From NCBI GenBank assembly GCA_020425885.1, contig JAGQRA010000103.1, forward strand, positions 1-15,290: a stretch of DNA of 15,290 bases. The letters are read 5' to 3'. The translations under genes were made by a program, and so were the position numbers. This DNA comes from Planctomycetota bacterium. GTDB taxonomy: Bacteria; Planctomycetota; UBA1135; UBA2386. This document shows, one piece after another, positions 1 to 7,336 of this stretch. The notes beneath the pieces were generated by a model, which worked only from the letters and a program-made list of their open reading frames with translations, had not been told where the DNA came from and searched no databases. The first letter of the stretch is position 1; each line of letters opens with the position of its first letter.

Positions 1-187
1 CGACGTCGTTGATCGCGCCCTTGAGCGCCGGCACCTGTCCCGTGCCCGGCTGGCGGTACTGGTCGATGCCGATCAGCAGCGCCAGGGTCGCAGGTGGTTG
101 CTGCGTTCGAGCGGCGGCAGCGAGGGTCATCGCCGCGACCATGGCGATGGCCGCGGTTCGCCAGGATTCGAGCCGGATGCCGGCCAT
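1..187 (-). CDS. Caspase-like (peptidase C14) protein, N-terminal fragment
   Basis: This is the 5' part of a minus-strand gene that runs off the left edge; 62 codons are visible. Residues 1 to about 27 look like a signal peptide: a short charged start, an Ala/Met/Leu-rich core, then AAAARTQQ. The segment that follows, ALLIGIDQY and then, 12 residues on, ALKGAINDV, matches the first beta-strand and the start of the first helix of caspase/metacaspase-like domains (peptidase C14), where a 'LLIGI..Y' strand is followed by 'L.G..NDV'. The catalytic His and Cys would lie beyond the window, so activity cannot be judged. The ATG is 3 bases after the stop of the upstream esterase gene, so the two are probably co-transcribed and translationally coupled. 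No clear Shine-Dalgarno is seen. Exported caspase-like proteins are common in Planctomycetota; the substrate is unknown. The family call is fairly secure despite the short length. Confidence 0.75.
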   Translation of the reverse strand, partial: MAGIRLESWRTAAIAMVAAMTLAAAARTQQPPATLALLIGIDQYRQPGTGQVPALKGAINDV

Positions 188-190
188 GAT

Positions 191-1570
191 CTACGAGGCC
201 GGCCCAGGCGTGGCACCGCCCTTGCCGCGGCGGGAGAGCAGCACGAAGATCGCGAGCGCCAAGGCCGCAGCGCCGGCGAGTGGCACGACCCACCGGGTCG
301 AGACCGAGCCCGGCACAGGGTCCGGTGTGGAGTCAGGCGTCGACTGCGGCGCGCCGTCGGCCGACTCGCCGGTGCCGCGGGTGGTGGCCTCGGCGGCCAC
401 CGACATATGCAGCAGCTGTCGCGCCATGCGCTTGCCCAGCGTCATCTGGCCGTCCGTGGCGAAGTGCACGTTGTCCTGCTTCATCGGCAGACCCGTGGTC
501 TCGACGGCGGCGAGTCCCGTAGCCGCGGCGATGACCGCGTTCTGGGCCGCTCGCACGGTGTCGACGAAACGGAAGCCGGTGGGGATCAGATCGCGATTGA
601 TGAGTCCGATCACGAACGGCACCGCGAAGGTCTCGGTGACGCCGCGCTGGGCGAGGTCGGTGCGCATCTGCTGCACCAGCGTCTGCAGCAGCGGCTGGTA
701 CTGCACGGCCAGCGCCTCGTCGAAGGCGTCGTTCTCGCCCTGCATCATGCAGATGCCGCGGACCCGCGGTCGCAGACGGGCGGCCTCGAGCGCCAGCCTG
801 GCGTTGTCGAAGCGTCGCATCATCTCGAAGTAGAGCTCGTTGGCGGCGGCGCCCCATTCGTTCCAGGGGCCCGGCGTCGGGCCGAGCGAGGTCTGGCCGA
901 CCGCGAACTTGAACAGGTAGACGACATTGCCGCCCCCGGTCAACGCCTCCGCCAACGTCATCTCCGGGCCGCACCAGTTGGGATTGTGCAGCGTCGTGTT
1001 GTTGACGCCTGGCATCAGCGGCTGCCACGAACCGACATTCTCGTTCCAGGTTCTGGCCTCGGGCATCGTCGCGAACAGGTTGGCCGGCAGATCGTGGACG
1101 TTGGCGTAGCCTTCGGCGTTGCTCTGACCGAACAGGATGAACACATCGGCGACCTGCTCGAGGGCCGGCACCGTGAGGTGTCCGACCGGGGACACGCTGA
1201 TGGTCGGTGGTTCGGGCATGGACGCGCTCGGGTCGATGCCCAGCGCCTGCACGACGAAGCCGAGCCCGGCCCCGGTCCCGATCGGGAACCGCACCGTCGA
1301 GTACCAATAGCCGAGGTTGTCGGTGAAGCCGATGCCGGCCATCAGCATCGGCACGATGCCGAGCTGCGCGCCGCCGGGGAGCGGCAGCACGCCTTCCTGT
1401 TCGCCCATCGCCAGGCCGACCATCCAGCCCGGCGCCGCCGTCGAGACGCGACACTCGGTGCTGCCAGGGACCACCGCGCTGCGCAGGCCGAGATCCTGTG
1501 CCAGCAGGCAGCGCGGGAGCGGCGTCATGACGGCGGCGGCGGCGACGAGAATGCTGGGTACCGTTTGCAT
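191..1570 (-). CDS. Secreted, C-terminally anchored sialate O-acetylesterase-like SGNH hydrolase
   Basis: A 459-residue exported protein. Residues 1-24 form a signal peptide ending LLAQ. Residues about 27-115 are a beta-rich module (key motif LPLPGG at 62-67, then GFTD and a 'Q..GIDP' end) that resembles the C-terminal modules of two other proteins in this window. Residues about 140-390 are the catalytic domain of the sialate-O-acetylesterase (SASA) branch of SGNH hydrolases: FGQSNAEG with nucleophile Ser150, the conserved-Gly region around FAVGQTS (222-228), MQGENDA (Asn280), and DNVHF with Asp366 and His369. The family removes acetyl groups from sialic acids or other sugars; the substrate here is not known. 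A Ser/Thr/Pro/Asp-rich linker (about 400-424) leads to a hydrophobic segment (426-446) and a basic tail with RRGK, so the enzyme is probably tethered to a membrane. The first ATG is chosen because it alone keeps the signal peptide; no Shine-Dalgarno precedes it. The caspase-like gene follows after 3 bases. Confidence 0.88.
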   Translation of the reverse strand: MQTVPSILVAAAAVMTPLPRCLLAQDLGLRSAVVPGSTECRVSTAAPGWMVGLAMGEQEGVLPLPGGAQLGIVPMLMAGIGFTDNLGYWYSTVRFPIGTGAGLGFVVQALGIDPSASMPEPPTISVSPVGHLTVPALEQVADVFILFGQSNAEGYANVHDLPANLFATMPEARTWNENVGSWQPLMPGVNNTTLHNPNWCGPEMTLAEALTGGGNVVYLFKFAVGQTSLGPTPGPWNEWGAAANELYFEMMRRFDNARLALEAARLRPRVRGICMMQGENDAFDEALAVQYQPLLQTLVQQMRTDLAQRGVTETFAVPFVIGLINRDLIPTGFRFVDTVRAAQNAVIAAATGLAAVETTGLPMKQDNVHFATDGQMTLGKRMARQLLHMSVAAEATTRGTGESADGAPQSTPDSTPDPVPGSVSTRWVVPLAGAAALALAIFVLLSRRGKGGATPGPAS

Positions 1571-1942
1571 GGCGATTGGTGGCAGGATCGAAGCGGGAGC
1601 GGGCCGAAGACCCTGGTCGGCACTGGTTCCTTCGTTCCCCGACCGCGGCAGATGCTACCACGTCGGCGTCCGATTCGGCGATGGGGAACATCGGTGTCGG
1701 CATCACTCGGGAACGAAGGCACGGCGCAGTCATTTTGCCTGTTGGCGAACCCCCCGGGATCGGGGCCCGTTCGATGCCTGCGCATGCCCCTCGATCTGCC
1801 GTGCCGTCCGCGACCATCCAGGCTGCCGTTGCGGTCGCCGCGGCGGCATGCCGGAGCCCGGTCGAGGATGCCGGCGCGCGCCGCGGCAATTCGCGCGGAT
1901 TCGGACAGCCGGCGCGGTCGGCGCTGTGTTCGAATGGGAGAC
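1571..1942. other. Divergent intergenic region
   Basis: This region lies between the divergently read esterase and NAD(P)HX dehydratase genes, so it should hold both promoters. Long frames cross it on both strands, but their translations are Arg/Ala/Pro-rich with no recognisable domain and look like by-products of high GC. I see no convincing -35/-10 pair. The one clear structure is an inverted repeat with arms at 1629-1642 and 1707-1719, listed separately. Confidence 0.6.
1629..1719. repeat. Inverted repeat in the divergent promoter region
   Basis: The left arm CCTTCGTTCCCCGA (1629-1642) and the right arm TCGGGAACGAAGG (1707-1719) are reverse complements apart from one extra C in the left arm. 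The arms are 64 bases apart. The position between two divergent genes suits a pair of regulator half-sites or a looping operator, but a chance dyad in GC-rich DNA is possible. The function is inferred only. Confidence 0.4.
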
Positions 1943-2752
1943 ATGAAGTCGGTTCGACGGGTGCCGGTGTTGCCGCGACGCGAGAAGACTGCCCACAAGG
2001 GCGATTGCGGTCGGGTGCTCGTCATCGCCGGCAGCGACGGCATGCTCGGTGCCGCCATCCTCTGCGCCAGCGCGGCGCTGCGGTCGGGAGCCGGGCTGGT
2101 GCGCGCGATGTTGCCCAAGGCACTGATGGCGCCGTTCACGATCGCGGTGCCGTGCGCGACGACGCTGCCGCGGACCTGGTCGGTGCTGCGTGCGGTCGCC
2201 GACAGCGACGCCGTCGTGATCGGCCCCGGCCTCGGCACCGGCCCCGCGACCAGTCAGTTCGTGTTCGACGTCGTGCGCAAGAGTCGGGTGCCGGTCGTGG
2301 TCGACGCCGATGCGCTGACGATGCTGGCGCCGTTGCGGGCACCGCTGCGTCGGCTGGCGCCGCTCGTGATGACGCCGCATCCGGGCGAGGCCGCGCGATT
2401 GCTCGGCACGACGACCGCCGCGGTCGTTGCCGATCGCGAGGCCGCCCTTCAGGCGCTGTGCCAGGCCAGCGGTGCGATCGTGGTGTTGAAGGGCAGCGGC
2501 ACTCTGGTCGGCGACGGCGAGCGGAAGTTCTGCAACACGACCGGCAACCCGGGCATGGCGACCGGCGGTTCGGGCGACGTGCTGGCCGGCATGATCGGTG
2601 CCCTGCTCGGCGAGGGCATGGACCCGTTCGATGCGGCCTGTGTCGCCGTTCACCTGCACGGCAAGGCCGGCGACCTGGTCGCCAAGCGCACCTCGCAGCG
2701 CGGCTTGATCGCCAGCGACCTGCCGGCCGCGATCGCCGAGGTGATGGCGTGA
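1943..2752 (+). CDS. nnrD: ADP/ATP-dependent NAD(P)H-hydrate dehydratase, stand-alone
   Basis: A 269-residue cytoplasmic metabolite-repair enzyme that dehydrates damaged NAD(P)HX back to NAD(P)H using ADP or ATP. It has the ribokinase-like fold of the YjeF C-terminal (CARKD) family. Motifs in order: HKGDCGRVLVIAGS near the N-terminus, AALRSGAGLV, VIGPGLGTG, DADAL, MTPHPGEAARLLG, VLKGSGTLVGDG and GMATGGSGDVLAGMIGALLGEG, which is the nucleotide-binding and catalytic region containing the GSGD aspartate. Length fits a single-domain NnrD; the N-terminal epimerase domain (NnrE), often fused to it, is absent here. An alternative ATG lies 9 bases upstream at 1934. I prefer 1943 because the product then starts like its relatives, although its GGGAG (1936-1940) is unusually close, with a 2-base spacer. 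It is the first gene of an operon: its TGA overlaps the GTG start of the next gene. Confidence 0.92.
   Translation: MKSVRRVPVLPRREKTAHKGDCGRVLVIAGSDGMLGAAILCASAALRSGAGLVRAMLPKALMAPFTIAVPCATTLPRTWSVLRAVADSDAVVIGPGLGTGPATSQFVFDVVRKSRVPVVVDADALTMLAPLRAPLRRLAPLVMTPHPGEAARLLGTTTAAVVADREAALQALCQASGAIVVLKGSGTLVGDGERKFCNTTGNPGMATGGSGDVLAGMIGALLGEGMDPFDAACVAVHLHGKAGDLVAKRTSQRGLIASDLPAAIAEVMA
2738..2741 (+). promoter_or_regulatory. Ribosome binding site for the GTG start at 2749
   Basis: GAGG lies inside the end of nnrD with a 7-base spacer to GTG 2749. It decides the start of the next gene, whose frame stays open far upstream, and implies translational coupling through the GTGA overlap. Confidence 0.6.
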
Positions 2753-5196
2753 ACCGACGCTGCCTCCTCATGCTGCTCGCGCTCGCGTGCGGGGCCGGGT
2801 CGACGGCTCAGCAACGGCCACCTGCGTTGCTGGCCGGGCTCGTGGCCGATGGCAGCGCCGCTGTCGAGGATCGTTGCGCCGCGCTGGCGCGGTTGCAGGA
2901 TGAAGGCCGCCTCGAGGTCGATGCCATGGTCACGGCGTTGCGCGCCGGTGGCGACCTCGGCGCCATGGCGGCGGCGATCGTGCGTCACGAGTGGGTAGAA
3001 GTGCCGGCGCAGCTGCTCGACGGCATCGCCGCCGACGCCGCGGCGGTCGGCCTGCTGTTGCGCGAACTGGCGCTGGCGCCGCGGCCGTCGCTCGAGAACT
3101 GGGTCCGGTCGCAGGTCGTGCGCGACAAGCTGCCGATCGGGCTGCGCTGCCTCGCGCTCGCGGCGTCGGGCCGGCGGCTGTCGCGCGACGAGGCCGCGAT
3201 GCTGGTCCAGGCGGCGCAGCAGGAGGATGTCGGCGACGGCTATCGCACCGCGATCTGGCTGCTCGAACCGGGGCTGGCGGACGGGCTGTTGGGACGTCTG
3301 CATGCGCTGCTGCTGCGCGACGGGGCCGACGTGTCGCGTCTGATGCCGTTCTTCGAACGCCTGTCCGACGCCGGCATCGAGCGTCTGCTCGGACTCGCGG
3401 TCACGTTGCCCGAGGTCGCGCGCCGCGAGCTGGCGCGCCACTTCGTCACCAGGGAGGCGCCGGCGTATCGCAAACGGGTCGAGGCGGCGCTCGACGGCGA
3501 GATCCCGCTCGAGGCGATCTGGTTGATGCGCGCCGACAGGCTGCTCGATCGGCGGCCGCGCATCGACCGGCTCATCGGCCTGCTGACCGCCGAGCCCGCC
3601 GATGAAGAGCTGCGCGGGCTGGCATTCGAGAACCTCGTCGCCGCCCGTGTCCTCGAACCGCCGGTGGTGGCGTTCGCGAACGAGGGCCCGGATCGTCAGG
3701 CGCGCATCCGCAAGGTGGTCGAGGCCGGCATCGACCAGTTCGACAGCAAGCAGATCCTGGCCTGGCTGCACGATGCCACGGCGGTGGCCCAGGCGACCGC
3801 CGCGGCGTTGCTGCGGCGGCCTTCGTTCGAGCCCGAACTCGAGCAGGCGGTGCGCGGTCTGCTCGAGGGCGCGGTCGTGCAGGGACCGGCCCAGACCTTC
3901 GCCGTGCTGCTGTTGCAGCGCGGCGGCCCGCAGACCGTCACCGCGATCTGGCCCGACCTCGTGGCCTCGCCGCTGTTCGAGCAGTTCGCCGATTCGCTGG
4001 CGCGGCGCAAGGCACCCTGGGTGCACGAGCTGCTGCTCACCGAGCTGCTGCGCGAACCGCGACCCGAGGAGGTCGACGGCCGCGAGGACAAGCTCGATGC
4101 CGTGCGACTGGCGTTGGTCGCGATGGGGGACCGGCGCGAACTCGATCAGCTCGTCGAGCGGGCCCCGCGCTCGCGACCGGTCTTCGTGCGCCGCTGCTCG
4201 CACTATGCCGACCCGCTCGACAGCAAGCACAGCCTGCAGCTGCTCGACGCCGCCGCCGGGCTCGACGACGACGACCTGGCCGTCGAGCTCATCGCCTGGG
4301 CCGCGACCACGCGCGACGCCGAGGTCGACGCGCGGCTGCTGGCGCAGTGGCGGCAGCCCGAACTCGGCGAACGGCACCTGGCAGCGTTGCACGGGTTGGC
4401 GCTCGGCGCGTCGCGTCCGGGGCTGGTCGAGTCGCTGCAACGGGCGTTGGCGGCGGGTCCGCTCGACGATCACCACGACGCGATGTGCTACGAGCTGATC
4501 TCGACGATGCCGACGCCGCTCGCGCGGGCGGACGTCGAGCTGCTGGCCGAGCTGGCGCTGCTGCTGCCGCTGCAAGACCCGGTGGCCGAACAGCAGCGAG
4601 GCCAGCGCTGGCCCGACGGTCGCTTCGGCTTCCCGCTGGTCGCCGCCGTCGGGCACCGCCTGCGCGGCGGCGATCCGGTGTTGCTGCGCGAGGTGTTCGC
4701 GGCGGCCGCCGACCGGGCGCTGCGGCATCCGGCCGTCGCGTCGCTGGCGCGGGCCCGGCTGCTGGTGCTGTGGCGCAGCCTGATCCCCGACCCCGAGGTG
4801 CAGTCGGCCATCGGCATGGCGACCGCGAAGCTGATGCTGGCGTTGCCGCCGGTCGGCGGCGCCGGCGAGGGCCCGGCGCGCGTGTTCCTGATGCGGGTGG
4901 CCGAGCAGCAGGCGGCGTGGAACGACGCTGCCGAACATGCGCGCCGCGCAGTCGCGGCCTTGCTGCGCCACCCCGACGACCGTGGCACGGCGCGGCTGTT
5001 CCTCGGTGAGCGCGACCCGGGCGCGGGTGTGGATCCGTGCAGTGCGCTGTCGGCGCTACCGCTCGTGTTCGCCGCGCGGGCGGCGTTGGCCGCCGGCGAT
5101 GGCGATGCGGCGCGCGCCGCGTTGGCGACCGCCGCCGACCTTGCCGGCCGCGACCGGATGACCAGAGATAGAATCGAAGAACTGTCGAAGGACTGA
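2749..5196 (+). CDS. Exported all-helical HEAT/TPR-like protein of unknown function
   Basis: An 815-residue protein. I chose the GTG at 2749 because it overlaps the nnrD stop (GTGA), has GAGG 7 bases upstream and gives a clean signal peptide: NRRC, a Leu/Ala core, and a likely signal peptidase I site after GSTA (about residue 20). The frame is open further upstream, but that stretch is nnrD read out of frame. The mature protein is almost entirely Leu/Ala/Arg/Glu-rich and reads as consecutive amphipathic helices of 12-18 residues, as in HEAT-type solenoids. The last 50 or so residues (ARAALAAGDGDAARAAL) look TPR-like. No catalytic motif, metal site or membrane segment after the signal is evident. 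Such solenoids usually act as scaffolds for protein contacts. It sits between nnrD and a YdjY-domain gene, which starts 3 bases after its stop. I do not recognise a named family. Confidence 0.8.
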   Translation: MNRRCLLMLLALACGAGSTAQQRPPALLAGLVADGSAAVEDRCAALARLQDEGRLEVDAMVTALRAGGDLGAMAAAIVRHEWVEVPAQLLDGIAADAAAVGLLLRELALAPRPSLENWVRSQVVRDKLPIGLRCLALAASGRRLSRDEAAMLVQAAQQEDVGDGYRTAIWLLEPGLADGLLGRLHALLLRDGADVSRLMPFFERLSDAGIERLLGLAVTLPEVARRELARHFVTREAPAYRKRVEAALDGEIPLEAIWLMRADRLLDRRPRIDRLIGLLTAEPADEELRGLAFENLVAARVLEPPVVAFANEGPDRQARIRKVVEAGIDQFDSKQILAWLHDATAVAQATAAALLRRPSFEPELEQAVRGLLEGAVVQGPAQTFAVLLLQRGGPQTVTAIWPDLVASPLFEQFADSLARRKAPWVHELLLTELLREPRPEEVDGREDKLDAVRLALVAMGDRRELDQLVERAPRSRPVFVRRCSHYADPLDSKHSLQLLDAAAGLDDDDLAVELIAWAATTRDAEVDARLLAQWRQPELGERHLAALHGLALGASRPGLVESLQRALAAGPLDDHHDAMCYELISTMPTPLARADVELLAELALLLPLQDPVAEQQRGQRWPDGRFGFPLVAAVGHRLRGGDPVLLREVFAAAADRALRHPAVASLARARLLVLWRSLIPDPEVQSAIGMATAKLMLALPPVGGAGEGPARVFLMRVAEQQAAWNDAAEHARRAVAALLRHPDDRGTARLFLGERDPGAGVDPCSALSALPLVFAARAALAAGDGDAARAALATAADLAGRDRMTRDRIEELSKD
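5188..5192 (+). promoter_or_regulatory. Ribosome binding site for the GTG start at 5200
   Basis: AAGGA lies at the very end of the upstream gene, 7 bases before GTG 5200. The next in-frame ATG (5209) would be 16 bases away, so this site favours the GTG. Confidence 0.65.
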
Positions 5197-5199
5197 ATC

Positions 5200-6027
5200 G
5201 TGAACCCGATGACCTTGCCCGTGGTGCTGTTCAGCTGCTGCCTCGCCTGCTGCCAGGAGTCCCAGAACAGGGAGTCACAGAAGGCGCCGCCGGCGTCGCA
5301 GGAGCCCGATGCCAAGGCCCTGCTGGCCGAGGCGATGGCGACCTTCGCCGAGCACAAGATCACGGTCGACCTCGAGGCGCAGACGGTGACGATTCCGGTC
5401 GTCGTCAACGAGCCGGCGGATCCGATCGAATACCTGCTGATCCACAGCAAGGGCAAGAAGCACGAGGCGATGTTCATCACCGAGAGCCTGCCCAGCGTGC
5501 TCAACGGCGCGCTGCTGATGGTCGGGCTGCAGCCGGGTCAGAACGCGACGGTCACCGACAAGGACCCGATGCCGACGCGCGAGGAGGTCGAGAACGGGGC
5601 CGAGACCGTCGTGATCACGCCGCCGAAGGGCGTGCCGTTCTGGATGACCGTGAAGTGGAAGACGCCCGAAGGCAAGACGGTCGAGCACTGCATCGAGGAT
5701 CTGATCCTGGATCTGACGACGCAGGAACCGGTCCGGGAGTGCAAGTGGATCTACCTCGGCGGCCGCATGGCGCGGATCTACAAGAACGACCCGGAGGTCT
5801 ACGTCGCCGACTTCGAGGGCAACCTGATCAGCGCCTGTTACATGGTCCCCGCCAATCACCTCGCGACGATGGAACACGCCCGGGCCCGCGACGAGCAGAA
5901 CTGGTGGCTGACCAACAAGGTGCCGGCGCCAGGGACCGAGGTGCAGTTCGTCTTCCACCGCAAGAAGACGAAGCTGCACACGGCGCGGGAGAAGCGGCTG
6001 GCCGAGGAGAAGGCGAAGAAGGGGTAG
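5200..6027 (+). CDS. Exported YdjY-domain protein, possible lipoprotein
   Basis: A 275-residue protein. The GTG start is preferred over the in-frame ATG at 5209 because AAGGA sits 7 bases upstream of it. The N-terminus is short, hydrophobic and Cys-rich (LPVVLFSCCLACC), so it could be a lipoprotein signal with an imperfect lipobox; which Cys is lipidated is unclear. Residues about 50-110 match the YdjY domain: a VDLEAQTVTIP strand, then IEYLL...KKHEAMFITESLPS, then NGALLMVGLQPG. YdjY-type domains occur in small exported proteins, often in Planctomycetota, and their biochemical role is unknown. The remainder is predicted beta-rich (VPFWMTVKWKTPEGKTVE, WIYLGGRM), ending in a Lys/Glu-rich charged tail. 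It is the last gene of the nnrD operon and converges on the peptidase gene. Confidence 0.82.
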   Translation: MNPMTLPVVLFSCCLACCQESQNRESQKAPPASQEPDAKALLAEAMATFAEHKITVDLEAQTVTIPVVVNEPADPIEYLLIHSKGKKHEAMFITESLPSVLNGALLMVGLQPGQNATVTDKDPMPTREEVENGAETVVITPPKGVPFWMTVKWKTPEGKTVEHCIEDLILDLTTQEPVRECKWIYLGGRMARIYKNDPEVYVADFEGNLISACYMVPANHLATMEHARARDEQNWWLTNKVPAPGTEVQFVFHRKKTKLHTAREKRLAEEKAKKG

Positions 6028-6033
6028 GCCGGT

Positions 6034-6060
6034 GCCGCGGCCGGGTGCGGTTGCCGCGGC
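6034..6060. terminator. Possible bidirectional hairpin in the convergent gap
   Basis: GCCGCGGC occurs at 6034-6041 and again at 6053-6060. Because it is self-complementary, the two copies can pair as an 8-bp all-GC stem with an 11-base loop. It fills most of the 39-base gap between two convergent genes. There is no T-tract on either side, so it is at best an atypical terminator. Confidence 0.35.
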
Positions 6061-6066
6061 GGCGGA

Positions 6067-7278
6067 CTACCGGATGCCGAGCTTCTCCTTGAGCTCGGCG
6101 GGGACCGCGTCGCGATGCACGCCCCAGCTCATGGTCTTGTAGCGCACGAACGACTCGGAGGCGTAGAAGTAGCCCTTGAAGGCGTTGTAGTCGGTGCCCC
6201 ACGAATTCTTGACGTGGTAGTACTTGGTGCCGTTCTGATCCTTGGCGAGGCCGGTCAGCAGCATGCCGTGATCGTCGGTGGTCTGGTAGTTGTCGAAGGC
6301 CTGCTGGCGCAGCTCCTGGGTGATGGTCTTCTCCGGCATCGGCGCGGCGAAGCTCTGCAGCAGCTTGTCGCGCTCGGCCTTGTCCATGCTCTCCCACTTC
6401 AGCCGCTCGGTGTCGGCCATCTCGGCGGGATCGGTCTGCGGCACGACGGCGACGCCGCGCTTGCTGGCGAAGCCCTTCTCGCTGACGTCGCTGGCCCAGA
6501 CCACCGAATAGCCGGCCTGCAGTGAGCCGTCGATCATCGCGATCATCTCGTCGAGCGGCACGTTCCAGTAGCGTGACCAGGTCCAGTTGTCGGGCACCTC
6601 GAGCACGAAGCTCTGGCCGAACGGGTGGTGGGTGAAGGAGGTAAAGAACACGTAGTCGCGGGCGTCGAGGCCGACGACCTCGTCGGCGAAGCTGCGCGGC
6701 GTGTAGCTCTTGCCGTTCCAGTCGAAGGACTGCGGCACGGGACCGAGGTAGGCGTCGAGGATGCCCTTGAACCCCTCGAGCCAGGCCGTCGACAGCTGTC
6801 GGTTCTTGTTCTTGATGACGCCGTCGAGGTAGTCCTTCAGCACCTCGTCCAGCTCGCCGTGGGTGTGGACCTCGGTGCCGTAGTGCAGTCCGGTGTACTC
6901 GCTCTCCGGCATCGCGCCGTAGTTGGCGAGGACATCGAACGCGTCGTTGACCGCGCCGCCGCCGCCGAAGTTGCAGGTGCCGTGCATGCGCACGTAGTTC
7001 TTCGCCTTCTCCTCGTAGCACATCCGCACCACGAACATCTCCGACAGGTTCATCGGCGGCTTCCCCATGCGCAGCATCTCGGCTTCCATCATGCTGACCG
7101 AGGAGTAGCTCCAGCAGGTCCCGGCCCGCTGTTGGTTGGGCACGGGCGTCGCCGACACCTCGCACACTTGAGTGAAGTCGTAGCCCTCCGGCGCCGGTTG
7201 CTCGGCCTTGCCGCTGCCTGGTTCCTGGGGGAATGCGAGTTGGGTGAGGAGCAGTGCTGACAGGACTGGTTTCGCCAT
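6067..7278 (-). CDS. Secreted C1 family cysteine peptidase, bleomycin hydrolase/aminopeptidase C-like
   Basis: A 403-residue papain-fold peptidase of the C1B (bleomycin hydrolase / PepC) type. All catalytic elements are visible: oxyanion Gln49 in PVPNQQRAGTCW, nucleophile Cys55, His337 in TTDDHGM and Asn358 in VKNSWGTDYN, followed by the family's YKGYFYAS-like strand (here FKGYFYAS). Residues 1-18 look like a signal peptide (AKPVLSALLLTQLAFPQ), so unlike the cytoplasmic PepC of Firmicutes this enzyme is probably exported, as in secreted relatives known from Bacteroidetes. Family members trim peptides from the N-terminus. Length is near the usual 400-450 residues, and no separate propeptide domain is apparent. 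It is the third gene of the run kinase, secreted protein, peptidase, starting 58 bases after the previous stop. The Shine-Dalgarno is weak. Confidence 0.93.
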   Translation of the reverse strand: MAKPVLSALLLTQLAFPQEPGSGKAEQPAPEGYDFTQVCEVSATPVPNQQRAGTCWSYSSVSMMEAEMLRMGKPPMNLSEMFVVRMCYEEKAKNYVRMHGTCNFGGGGAVNDAFDVLANYGAMPESEYTGLHYGTEVHTHGELDEVLKDYLDGVIKNKNRQLSTAWLEGFKGILDAYLGPVPQSFDWNGKSYTPRSFADEVVGLDARDYVFFTSFTHHPFGQSFVLEVPDNWTWSRYWNVPLDEMIAMIDGSLQAGYSVVWASDVSEKGFASKRGVAVVPQTDPAEMADTERLKWESMDKAERDKLLQSFAAPMPEKTITQELRQQAFDNYQTTDDHGMLLTGLAKDQNGTKYYHVKNSWGTDYNAFKGYFYASESFVRYKTMSWGVHRDAVPAELKEKLGIR

Positions 7279-7336
7279 GGTCTCGTTCGTGATCTGGGTG
7301 TCGCGCCGAGTCTACCTCCGCCTCCTCGCCCGTCGC

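Noticed and set aside
98..1942. Plus-strand frame continuing upstream of nnrD
   Set aside because: It is antisense to the esterase, is low-complexity in Arg/His/Gly, and NnrD homology begins only at about 1943.
1576..2748. Plus-strand frame upstream of the helical protein, about 390 extra codons
   Set aside because: It overlaps nnrD in another frame and is Arg/Gly/Ala-rich. The GTG at 2749 has a Shine-Dalgarno and a signal peptide.
2650..4971. 773-codon minus-strand frame
   Set aside because: Its Gln/Arg/His-rich composition is what antisense reading of a GC-rich gene gives; no domain is visible.
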